Of a stretch of DNA of 63,754 nt, positions 51,990-59,591 are shown in pieces. The translations under genes were made by a program, and so were the position numbers. The number at the start of each line of letters is the position of its first letter. Position 1 is the stretch's first letter. A model generated the notes under the pieces. The model did not search any database, was not told the DNA's origin, and saw nothing but the letters and a program-made list of their open reading frames with translations. Origin of the DNA: Candidatus Gastranaerophilales bacterium (GTDB taxonomy: Bacteria > Cyanobacteriota > Vampirovibrionia > Gastranaerophilales > Gastranaerophilaceae); contig CALUTK010000002.1 in assembly GCA_944323675.1 (NCBI GenBank), positions 1 through 63,754 on the forward strand. Direction: 5' to 3'.

Positions 51990-52988
51990 ATGGAAAAGAT
52001 GAAAAATATTCTGGCAATAAATTTTGGCGGGATTGGTGATGAGATTTTCTTTCTGCCGGCTTTAATTTCTTTGAAAAAAGAATTCCCTCAGTCAAAGATT
52101 ACACTTGCGCTTGAACCCCGCAGTAAAAGTGTTAAAGATTTAACCGATATTATTGACGATTTGTTTTTGATTGACGTTAAGGGGAAAAATAAATACGCCG
52201 AACTTCTGAAGTTAATTTTTAAAGCCCGTGCAGGAAAGTTTGATATTGTAATATCATCAGGCGGAAATAAATTTATAAGTGTTCTGCTCTGGCTGACAGG
52301 TATAAAAAAACGTTACGGCTATAATACCGGCGCGTTAAGCGAAAGACTTTTGACAAAAGCTGTTCCTTTGAATAAAAATCAATATGCCTGCGCTATGTAT
52401 CATGATCTGGTTTCGCCTTTAACAGATAATAAAACTATTTTGCCTGAAATAAATGTAAAACCTCAGGAAAAAATTCCGAATTCCGTTCTTATTCATCCGG
52501 GAGTCAGCAAAATCAGCGTACAAAAAGGGTGCATAAAAACTATTCCGCCGAAAATCTGGGCAGAAACTGCGGAACTTTTAATTCAAAAAGGGAAAAAAGT
52601 TATGCTGGCTGGCGGCCCTGATGATAGTGAATGTATTGAAACCATCAGAAATTACCTTTCTCAAAAAGGGCTTTCTTTTGAGGATTATTACGGCAAGACA
52701 AGAAATTTAAAAGATTTGGCTGAATTAATCGCCAAGGCTGAACAATTCATCTGTTCTGATTCTGCGCCTTTGCATATTGCGGTTGCCCTAAAAACAAAAA
52801 CTTATGTAATCTTTGGTCCGACTGATGATAAAAAATTAATCCCACAATCAGAACTCGTTGTCCCTGTAAAAGCTGATGACAAATGTCCTTTAAAACCATG
52901 TCTCTGGGAACGTCGTCTCACTACATGCGAGGCGTTGGACTGTCTGAAAATTACGGCAGAGGATGTTGTAAATAAAATTTCTTTGTAA
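51990..52988 (+). CDS. GT9-family glycosyltransferase, heptosyltransferase-like
   Basis: A 332-residue GT-B enzyme of the WaaC/WaaF/RfaF family. The N-terminal Rossmann begins ILAINFGGIGDEIFFLPAL; the nucleotide-sugar site is VLIHPGVSKISV near 170 and CSDSAPLHIAVALKTKTYVIFGPTD near 258-282. It normally adds heptose to lipid A core, which would imply a lipopolysaccharide-like envelope, though the sugar may differ in this lineage. The ATG at 51990 fits the family; an upstream ATG at 51972 would precede the -10 box. CxxxxC motifs at the end are unassigned. Confidence 0.87.
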   Translation: MEKMKNILAINFGGIGDEIFFLPALISLKKEFPQSKITLALEPRSKSVKDLTDIIDDLFLIDVKGKNKYAELLKLIFKARAGKFDIVISSGGNKFISVLLWLTGIKKRYGYNTGALSERLLTKAVPLNKNQYACAMYHDLVSPLTDNKTILPEINVKPQEKIPNSVLIHPGVSKISVQKGCIKTIPPKIWAETAELLIQKGKKVMLAGGPDDSECIETIRNYLSQKGLSFEDYYGKTRNLKDLAELIAKAEQFICSDSAPLHIAVALKTKTYVIFGPTDDKKLIPQSELVVPVKADDKCPLKPCLWERRLTTCEALDCLKITAEDVVNKISL

Positions 52989-53031
52989 TAAAATATTTTC
53001 TGTACCCCATTTTGTTGAAAGGAATAAATTA

Positions 53032-53397
53032 ATGAAAACACAGTCAATCGGCGTATCGACATCTTTTGGCGGTCTGAAACGCGATCCTTATTCAATGTCA
53101 AAAGCTATGTTTGATACTTTATCTGATGCTCCGGCAGTTAAAAAATTCGGCAAAAATTACGATGCTACACTATCTGTCGGGACATTTTTCAGCAGCAAAT
53201 CTTCAAAAAAACCGCAGCTTGCTTTACGGTTTGAAGATATTAAGCCAATAAGTTTTTTTGCAAAAGTTAAACAGTTATTCTCTAAAAAACTGCATAGCGA
53301 AGTGAGATTAAAAACTCATGCTGTAAATGATGCTGATTTTATAAAAGAGGTATCCGGAAAACATTCAAATACCGTGTTAAATATTTATAACGGATAA
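53032..53397 (+). CDS. Orphan 121-residue protein with N-terminal SFGG motif
   Basis: Not recognised. It begins MKTQSIGVSTSFGGLKRDPYS, a short N-terminal motif style shared with other orphans here (NFTG at 19253). The rest is a basic, mostly polar mixed-structure protein with no signal peptide or membrane segment. AAAGGAATAAATTA precedes the ATG, and a strong terminator lies at its end, so it is a discrete transcription unit or last gene after the GT9. The role of the motif is unknown; a sorting or processing tag is one possibility. Confidence 0.7.
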   Translation: MKTQSIGVSTSFGGLKRDPYSMSKAMFDTLSDAPAVKKFGKNYDATLSVGTFFSSKSSKKPQLALRFEDIKPISFFAKVKQLFSKKLHSEVRLKTHAVNDADFIKEVSGKHSNTVLNIYNG

Positions 53398-53430
53398 CAA
53401 AAAAGCCCTCTTATGAGGGCTTTTTTGTTA
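53398..53430. terminator. Intrinsic terminator, bidirectional
   Basis: AAAAAAGCCCTC and GAGGGCTTTTTT form a 12-bp stem around TTAT. It lies between the convergent 53032 and SDR genes. Confidence 0.95.
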
Positions 53431-53450
53431 TATAGGAATCTGTTTCAATA

Positions 53451-54152
53451 CTAAATTCCGACACTTAATCCGGCACATAGATTTATCCCCTGTCCGGTTA
53501 TTCCTTTTGCATCATCTGATATTAAATATTTGCAGAGTTTTGCGACTTCTTCCGGTTTTACAAATCGTTTTTGCGGGATGCAGTCAAGGATTTCTTCTTT
53601 TGAAAATTCGCTTTCATCTATAGATTTTTCGCCGAGTTCTGTTTCTACCCAGCCGGGGTTAATCGTGTTGACTGTAATGTTAAATTCTGCAAGTTCAAGC
53701 GCAAGCGCTTTTGTGAGTCCGAGAAGTCCTGCTTTGCTTGATGAATATAGGCTTGCATAAGCTTCTCCCATAACGCCTGAGATTGATCCGATATTTATAA
53801 TTCTGCCCCATTTTTGTTCCTTCATAAACGGGACGGCTGCGGAGATTAACTTTACCGGAGAAAGAAGATTTGCCTTGAATATCCTGTCAATTTCATCAGA
53901 TGTGGCTGAATCTATTGCGCCATAGATGTATTCGCCTGCATTGTTAATTAATACATCTATTTTATTCTTTTTTATAAAATTCGTCAGCAAATCAATATTT
54001 CCGCAGAGGTCGCATACGCAATATCCTTTTGCTCCAATAGTTTTCAGTGCTTCTTCGTTTCTGCCTGTTACAAATACATTCCCGAGCGGCAGAAGTTCTT
54101 CTGCTATGGCTCTGCCTATTCCTTTTGAGGCACCTGTTATAAGTATATTCAT
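53451..54152 (-). CDS. Short-chain dehydrogenase/reductase
   Basis: A 233-residue NAD(P)-dependent enzyme of the FabG type. Cofactor motif TGASKGIGRA near residue 6, structural NNAGE near 69, catalytic Ser in IGSISG near 118 and YxxxK in LYSSSKAGLLGL near 136. Typical substrates are 3-ketoacyl chains, sugars or steroids; it cannot be narrowed. It overlaps the upstream tcdA gene by 4 bp, so is probably cotranscribed with tcdA and secG. Confidence 0.9.
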   Translation of the reverse strand: MNILITGASKGIGRAIAEELLPLGNVFVTGRNEEALKTIGAKGYCVCDLCGNIDLLTNFIKKNKIDVLINNAGEYIYGAIDSATSDEIDRIFKANLLSPVKLISAAVPFMKEQKWGRIINIGSISGVMGEAYASLYSSSKAGLLGLTKALALELAEFNITVNTINPGWVETELGEKSIDESEFSKEEILDCIPQKRFVKPEEVAKLCKYLISDDAKGITGQGINLCAGLSVGI

Positions 54153-54910
54153 GATTTATACTCCTTTAAAAAAGACTTTGTAATATGTGCCGCCATAAAA
54201 ATACCTGCACAGCTTGCCACAAACGGGGTTGAAGACGGCGTGATTTTTGTGAATTCTATAGTTTCTCCGCTGCTTGTTATGATTTTTTCCTTTTCGGAAA
54301 TCTTTTCTCTTGAAAAAGGTTTTTCTCTGCTTGCGACAACCGTAATCCCTTTTTCAATTCCGCGTTTTTTCAACTGGTAAATTATATTTGAAACAAACGG
54401 CGCGTTTTTATTTTCTATTTCCGAAATGTCAGAAACATACAGTTTTGTCGGGTCAATTCTGTTTCCGGCACCCATTGAACTTATGACAGGAATCCCATTT
54501 TTTACACACGTTTCAAGAAGCGAAATCTTTGAGCGCATTGTATCAATGGCATCCGCTGCATAGGTGAGGGGTGACGAGTGAGGGGTGAAAAGTTCATCAA
54601 ATTTATCAATGTAAAAGTCGTTGATAATATTTAATTTGATTTCAGGATTAATGTCTTTCAATCTGGCTTCAAAAAGTTTAGTTTTGGCTCTGCCTATTGT
54701 CGAATGCAGTGCCACAATTTGCCTATTGATATTCGTTTCGGAAACGACGTCAAAGTCAACGAGAGTTAATTCCCCCACACCCGCTCTTGCAAGCGCTTCC
54801 GCACAAAATCCGCCAACCCCGCCGAGTCCGAAAACCGCAACGTGCTGTTTTTTTAAAATATTCTGATTTTCTTCACCCCAGAAAAGGCTGTTGCGTGAAA
54901 AGATTTCCAA
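54149..54910 (-). CDS. tcdA: tRNA threonylcarbamoyladenosine dehydratase (ThiF/E1-like)
   Basis: ATP-dependent enzyme that cyclises t6A to ct6A in tRNA. It has the E1-like nucleotide site GLGGVGGFCAEALARAGVG near residue 29, DFDVVSETNINRQ near 53, and DAIDTMRSKISLLETC near 115, which match TcdA/CsdL. At 253 residues the length is normal. ThiF and MoeB are related, but the pattern AMGAGNRIDPTKL-like near 145 is the TcdA form. It lies between secG and an SDR gene on one strand with short gaps. Confidence 0.88.
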   Translation of the reverse strand: MEIFSRNSLFWGEENQNILKKQHVAVFGLGGVGGFCAEALARAGVGELTLVDFDVVSETNINRQIVALHSTIGRAKTKLFEARLKDINPEIKLNIINDFYIDKFDELFTPHSSPLTYAADAIDTMRSKISLLETCVKNGIPVISSMGAGNRIDPTKLYVSDISEIENKNAPFVSNIIYQLKKRGIEKGITVVASREKPFSREKISEKEKIITSSGETIEFTKITPSSTPFVASCAGIFMAAHITKSFLKEYKS

Positions 54911-54925
54911 GGGAAACCTTCTTTC

Positions 54926-55150
54926 TTACTTGATTATTCCAAATCCTAAAAGGAAAGTGCATACAACAAATATTCCGGCAAAAATTCCGGTCACTTTGTT
55001 GAGACCTTTTTCAGCACTTTTCTGTGAAGAAAATAAGTGAGATGCGCCGCCAATCCCTGCGATTCCGTCACCTTTCGGCGAGTGAAGCAGGATTAATATA
55101 ACTAACATTATTGCGGAAAGAATTTGTAATATCCAGATAAATGTAACCAT
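54926..55150 (-). CDS. secG: Preprotein translocase subunit SecG
   Basis: A 74-residue subunit of the SecYEG channel with two hydrophobic helices (about 5-24 and 54-73) and the diagnostic loop LHSPKGDGIAGIGGASHLF between them. The length and sequence are typical of cyanobacteria and Firmicutes. It is preceded by a NUDIX gene and followed 15 bp later by tcdA. Confidence 0.95.
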   Translation of the reverse strand: MVTFIWILQILSAIMLVILILLHSPKGDGIAGIGGASHLFSSQKSAEKGLNKVTGIFAGIFVVCTFLLGFGIIK

Positions 55151-55153
55151 TTC

Positions 55154-55840
55154 TTATTTTTTCTCCTTTTTCTTGTTTGAAATGAAATGAGCCCGTTTAG
55201 AATTTAACTGAATATTTTCAAAGGTATAAAGTCTTGCAGGGCGTTTTGATGAAGATTTTGTGTATTCATCCAGTTCTATCAATCCCGGAGTTGCAAGTGC
55301 TTTTTTCCTGAAGTTTCTTTTATCTAACTTTTTCTCCATAATCAGTTCATAAGATTTTTGCATTTCGGTCAGCGTGAATTTTTCATTCAATAATTGATAG
55401 CACACAGGGCAAATCTCTAATCTTTCACGGGTTCTTTTGAGAGAATATTCAATAATTTCTTTGTGGTCAAAAGCGAGCGGCGGCAGGTTAGAAACTTTGT
55501 GCCATCCGAGTTCCGGAGAAGATATGATTTTAATATCTTCCGCTCTCACAAGCGCAAAATATGCGCACGTAATAACCCTTGAATTAGGGTGACGGAGAGG
55601 ATCTCCAAACGTATAAAGCTGTTCAAGATAGATATTATCTACGTTTGTACGTTCTTTTAATACTCTCAAAGCCGCCTGATCAAGGTTTTCGGATAATCTG
55701 ACGTAACCGCCTGGGATTGCCCACTTATCTTTAAAGGGTTCATTGAGCCTTTTTACAAGCAATACCTGAATTGCATTGTTAATAATCGTCAATATTACTA
55801 CGTCGACTGTGATTTCGTGTGTTTTGGTCTCATTAAACAT
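55154..55840 (-). CDS. NUDIX protein with C-terminal winged-helix region (NrtR-like)
   Basis: A 228-residue protein. The NUDIX part has WAIPGGYVRLSENLDQAALR near 41-60 and KERTNVDNI; the catalytic REUXEE box is degenerate, as in NrtR-type proteins that bind rather than hydrolyse ADP-ribose compounds. The C-terminal 80 residues (LNEKFTLTEMQKSYELIMEK, LDKRNFRKKAL) have the winged-helix pattern of NrtR. A role as NAD-metabolism repressor is plausible, but no NAD gene is adjacent. It lies 3 bp from secG. Confidence 0.8.
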   Translation of the reverse strand: MFNETKTHEITVDVVILTIINNAIQVLLVKRLNEPFKDKWAIPGGYVRLSENLDQAALRVLKERTNVDNIYLEQLYTFGDPLRHPNSRVITCAYFALVRAEDIKIISSPELGWHKVSNLPPLAFDHKEIIEYSLKRTRERLEICPVCYQLLNEKFTLTEMQKSYELIMEKKLDKRNFRKKALATPGLIELDEYTKSSSKRPARLYTFENIQLNSKRAHFISNKKKEKK

Positions 55841-55999
55841 AATATTCTCTTACCCAAATTCATAATACTATAAAAATAAAATTTTCACATAAGTTAATAA
55901 TACGGATTGTTAATATTTTTTTACATCTGTTTATGAAAAAAGTCAATTTTTGATGAGAGAAATACTTTAATAATATATAGGGGATTAAAGGGAAAAATT

Positions 56000-56956
56000 A
56001 TGTACGGAATGAATTTTTTATTCGGAAATAATTTAGGATTCGGAGGTTTTTGCCGTCCGATGATTAGTCCTTTTATGTTAGGTGCAATGCAGGGTTATAA
56101 TTCTGTTATGTGTGCTTATTCAATGATGGGAGGGATGAATTATTCCTTCCCGTCATTACCAAATTATTCAATGAATACTTTTTCATATCCGGGGTTTAAC
56201 CCTTCAAATATATTTCAAACTCCGGGACAAACTGCAATGATGCCGCAGAATCCGCAGCAAATTTCTACTTCCGAATCGATTCTTCGCTCTCAAAATTTGT
56301 TGAATCAGTTATCAAAAGCGAACCAGCAGTTACAGGCAGCACTCAACGGGACATCAACGGATGAGTCCGAAGAGGCAGATGAGGCAGATTCTGCGGATGA
56401 GGCTGAAGATGCAGACAGTGAGGCGGATGAGCAGCAGAGTTCTCCTTCTATACACGGCAGTGAACTTAAAATAGATCCGGATTTTATGTATAAAGTTCAA
56501 AAAATAGCCGCAGATTTGAAATGCAGTACGGATGATCTTCTTGCAGTTATGAATGCTGAATCGGGGCTTGATGCGCAGGCGCAAAATATTTCAGGGCGTG
56601 GCGCCGTCGGATTAATTCAGTTTACAGATGCGGCAATTGAAGAACTTAACAGGCACGGCTGTAATATTACAAAAGAACAGCTAAAGAATATGGATGCTTT
56701 AGAACAGCTTGATTACGTTGAAAAATATTTAAAGATTGCAAAATCATATAAATTTTCCGAAGATGAGGAACTTTCTGCAGGAGATTTATATGCAATAGTT
56801 TTTCTTCCGGGACGCGCGGATAGAGAAGTTTTGAGTGAAAGAGGCGAAAGCTATTACAGCAGCAATATCGGGCTGGATATAAACAGAGACGGCAAAATTA
56901 CAAAATCCGAACTTGAAAACAGAGTAAATCACTTTAGAATATCCGTTGTTGCGTAA
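56000..56956 (+). CDS. Lytic-transglycosylase (SLT) domain protein with EF-hand
   Basis: A 318-residue protein with no signal peptide. The N-terminal 75 residues are Met/Phe/Gly-rich. A Glu/Asp-rich linker covers about 120-148. The SLT-like domain (about 160-275) has the catalytic-type Glu187 in VMNAESGLDAQAQN and AVGLIQFTDAA. A canonical EF-hand loop follows: D293-x-N-x-D297-G-x-I-x-x-x-E304. AAAGGG precedes the start. It is paralogous to the gene at 62128 (shared DALEQLDYVEKYL and YAIVFLP). It precedes minC by about 200 bp on the same strand. Confidence 0.8.
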   Translation: MYGMNFLFGNNLGFGGFCRPMISPFMLGAMQGYNSVMCAYSMMGGMNYSFPSLPNYSMNTFSYPGFNPSNIFQTPGQTAMMPQNPQQISTSESILRSQNLLNQLSKANQQLQAALNGTSTDESEEADEADSADEAEDADSEADEQQSSPSIHGSELKIDPDFMYKVQKIAADLKCSTDDLLAVMNAESGLDAQAQNISGRGAVGLIQFTDAAIEELNRHGCNITKEQLKNMDALEQLDYVEKYLKIAKSYKFSEDEELSAGDLYAIVFLPGRADREVLSERGESYYSSNIGLDINRDGKITKSELENRVNHFRISVVA

Positions 56957-57152
56957 AGTAACATTACAATTTGAAATATTTCGTTGAAGTTGAAATTTTT
57001 TTCGTGTATGGTCATGTTTAAGTTTAAAAATATTGTACAATTTATTTGTGAAATATTTAAGAACTGAATTACCCTGCCGCAGACCGGATTTCAAAAGTCT
57101 ATTGCGCAGGAGACCGGATTAGAACGCTGATTATCAGGAAGGAATAGTTTTG

Positions 57153-58019
57153 ATGGAAAAGGGATATGTAGAAAACGGCTTTATTGTCGATCTGGCCAAC
57201 GCTCAAAAAACTTCCGAAATTATCTATGAATTAAGCAGAATTCTGGATATGCCGGAGGCTAAAAATAAAAAAGTCTGCCTTAAACTCGGCAATATCGATT
57301 TAAATATTACAGAACTTATAAGCATAAGGGCGCTCATTGAAACAATGGATTCTGAAATTGAATTTATCCAGACATCTTCTAACATAACAGAAGAATCCGC
57401 AAAAGATTTGGATATTAAAATTTCCAAAATTGAAAATGTTGTTCCGGCACTCGACATAAATGCAAAAAAAGAAGAAAACGAAACTGTTAATGCAGAATTG
57501 GAAAGTGCACTGGATAAAATTTTCGGAGAAGGTGATTTTGAAGAGCGTTATCCGGAAGAAGATGACGAACCTAAAAAATCAGAAGCTTCAAAAGAAGTAG
57601 AAGTTGTCCGGATTGAAGAAAGTTTTGATAAAGAGGAAATTAAAAAATACAATAAAGAAACCGAAAAATTCCCGACATTATATATTCATAGAACCCTTCG
57701 TTCAGGCCAGAGCATTTCATCTGAAGGAAATATTGTGATAATAGGCGATGTAAATCCGGGAGCCGAAATTATTGCCAAAGGAGATATTACGGTCTGGGGT
57801 ATTTTAGGCGGGATTGCACACGCAGGTTCCGACGGAAATACGTATTCAAGAATACGCGCCCTGAAACTTAATGCAATACAATTAAGAATCGGGGATATTT
57901 TCGCAAGACGCCCTGATACGGTTAATACCCCGTATATTCAAAGAACGGAATATTATATTCCTGAGGAAGCAAGGGTTTATAAGAAACATATTATGATTTA
58001 CAAATTACATGAAGCGTAA
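57153..58019 (+). CDS. minC: Septum site-determining protein MinC
   Basis: FtsZ polymerisation inhibitor that keeps division at midcell. The N-terminal domain (about 1-105) binds FtsZ; an acidic linker (about 115-170, rich in Glu/Asp) is longer than usual; the C-terminal beta-helix domain (about 178-270) has the diagnostic GNIVIIGDVNPGAEIIAKGD and ITVWGILGGIAHAG. It is 288 residues. The ATG at 57153 is preceded by AGGAAGGA. It begins the minC-minD-minE operon. Confidence 0.95.
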   Translation: MEKGYVENGFIVDLANAQKTSEIIYELSRILDMPEAKNKKVCLKLGNIDLNITELISIRALIETMDSEIEFIQTSSNITEESAKDLDIKISKIENVVPALDINAKKEENETVNAELESALDKIFGEGDFEERYPEEDDEPKKSEASKEVEVVRIEESFDKEEIKKYNKETEKFPTLYIHRTLRSGQSISSEGNIVIIGDVNPGAEIIAKGDITVWGILGGIAHAGSDGNTYSRIRALKLNAIQLRIGDIFARRPDTVNTPYIQRTEYYIPEEARVYKKHIMIYKLHEA

Positions 58020-58097
58020 GCGGCAAGGGAGGATAAAGATATGCAGTTGTGCGTAGAGCCAAACCAATCGCAAGCGAAAGAAATAAAAGGAGAAACC

Positions 58098-58913
58098 ATG
58101 AGTGGTCGAGTAATAGTTATTACATCCGGAAAAGGCGGAGTAGGTAAAACAACTACCAATGCAAATATTGGTACTGCTTTAGCCCGTGCCGGCAAAAAAG
58201 TCGTTATGATAGATACAGATCTGGGATTAAGAAATTTAGACCTTTTACTTGGTCTGGAAAATAGAATTGTTTATACAATAGTTGATGTTGTAGAAGGCCG
58301 CTGCAAGCTTAAGCAGGCTCTGGTTAAGGATAAGAAAAATCCTAACCTCTGTCTTTTGGCCGCAGCCCAGACAAGAGATAAATCCGCAGTTACGGAAGAA
58401 CAGCTGAAAGATATCTGTGAAGAATTAAAGAAAGATTTTGATTTTATTCTTGTGGATTGTCCGGCAGGTATTGAACAGGGATTCCAGAATGCAGTAGCAG
58501 GAGCGTCAGAAGCTATTGTTGTTACAACTCCTGAAATGTCCGCAGTCCGCGACGCGGATAGAATTATCGGACTTTTGGAAGCAAAAGAGGAAATTAAATC
58601 TTATAAATTACTCATAAACAGAGTCCGCCCTAACCTCATCAAGTCCAATGATATGATGAGTGTGGAAGATGTTGTTGAAATTCTTTCAGCCGACTTAATA
58701 GGGATAATCCCGGAAGATACAGGAATTATTACATCTACAAATAAGGGCGAACCTATTGTAAACGATGAAAAATCTCTTGCGGGACAGGCTTACAAAAATG
58801 TTGCAAGGAGAATCATCGGCGAAGAAGTTCCTTTCTTAAACCTTGAGGAAGATACAAGTGTTTTAGCAAAAGTGAAAAAGTTCTTTTCAGGGCTAATGGG
58901 TAAGGAGAAGTAA
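58098..58913 (+). CDS. minD: Septum site-determining ATPase MinD
   Basis: Membrane-associated ATPase that recruits MinC to the poles. It has the deviant Walker A motif TSGKGGVGKTTTNANIG at the N-terminus, DTDLGLRNLDLLLG near 39, and LVDCPAGIEQG near 117, with the C-terminal amphipathic membrane-targeting helix VLAKVKKFFSGLMGKEK. The ATG at 58098 follows AAAGGAGAAACC; a longer frame upstream to 58041 is unsupported. 271 residues, normal. It ends 1 bp before minE. Confidence 0.97.
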   Translation: MSGRVIVITSGKGGVGKTTTNANIGTALARAGKKVVMIDTDLGLRNLDLLLGLENRIVYTIVDVVEGRCKLKQALVKDKKNPNLCLLAAAQTRDKSAVTEEQLKDICEELKKDFDFILVDCPAGIEQGFQNAVAGASEAIVVTTPEMSAVRDADRIIGLLEAKEEIKSYKLLINRVRPNLIKSNDMMSVEDVVEILSADLIGIIPEDTGIITSTNKGEPIVNDEKSLAGQAYKNVARRIIGEEVPFLNLEEDTSVLAKVKKFFSGLMGKEK

Positions 58914-58914
58914 G

Positions 58915-59403
58915 ATGAAAGATATTTTTACAGATTTTTATAATACAATCTTAGGCTTCTTCCGCCAGACAGAGAAAAAAGAAGAAAATGCAAAAGATGT
59001 TGCCTGCAACAGATTAAGAGTTGTTCTTATGCAGGATAGAACAAATCTTACACCGGAACTTCTGCAGAGAATGAGACAGGAGTTAATCGACCTGCTTTCA
59101 AAATATGTAGAAATGGATAAGGATGCTCTTGAATTGAACTTTGATCAGGAAGGCGGACAGATGGCGTTAATGCTGTCAATTCCTGTTTTACGGGCAAAAG
59201 ATGAAGCGGAAATAGAAGCAGAGGAAGAAAAAACTGAAGCCGATGAAGAGGAATCTGATGAGGAGATTGAATCTGAGGCAGATCTTCCGGAGGCTGAAGA
59301 GACTGAGGAAGATTCCGAAAATGAAACAGACGATCCGGAAAAAGAAGCCTCAGAACCTTCCGACGCTGATGAAACAGAACAAACTAAAGAAATCGAAAAA
59401 TAG
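58915..59403 (+). CDS. minE: Cell division topological specificity factor MinE with acidic tail
   Basis: Stimulates MinD ATPase and drives its oscillation. The N-terminal 95 residues match MinE: amphipathic start (IFTDFYNTILGFF), the helical MinD-binding stretch (ACNRLRVVLMQDRTNLTPEL) and the dimer domain (ALELNFDQEGGQMALMLSIPV). Unusually it has a further 65 residues composed almost only of Glu, Asp, Ser, Ala and Thr (from about 98 to 162), a highly acidic disordered tail that is absent in model MinE proteins. Follows minD with 1 bp between them and ends at a hairpin terminator. Confidence 0.93.
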   Translation: MKDIFTDFYNTILGFFRQTEKKEENAKDVACNRLRVVLMQDRTNLTPELLQRMRQELIDLLSKYVEMDKDALELNFDQEGGQMALMLSIPVLRAKDEAEIEAEEEKTEADEEESDEEIESEADLPEAEETEEDSENETDDPEKEASEPSDADETEQTKEIEK

Positions 59404-59423
59404 TTAAAATTATATTTAAAAGT

Positions 59424-59475
59424 AAAAACTTCTGTCATTGTGAATTTATTTAAGGATGGCAGAAGTTTTTTGTAA
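59424..59475 (+). terminator. Hairpin terminator of minCDE, derived from a repeat
   Basis: AAAAACTTCTGTCA (59424-59437) pairs with TGGCAGAAGTTTTT (59457-59470) with one G-T pair, followed by T-tract. The loop GTGAATTTATTTAAGGA resembles the core of the hairpin at 49972-50036 and of the MITE-like elements. Confidence 0.75.
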
Positions 59476-59591
59476 GTTTTTACGTCATCTCTGAATTAAT
59501 ATTAATTGTAAAATATTGTAAATTTCTATAAAGATTTTAGATATTTGTTCCGATAGAAAATTAGTAGGTGAATTTTATATCGGAGAATACT

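Noticed and set aside
59145-59438. Ser-rich minus-strand ORF
   Set aside because: Antisense shadow of the acidic MinE tail (GAA/GAT codons read as TTC/ATC or shifted Ser codons).
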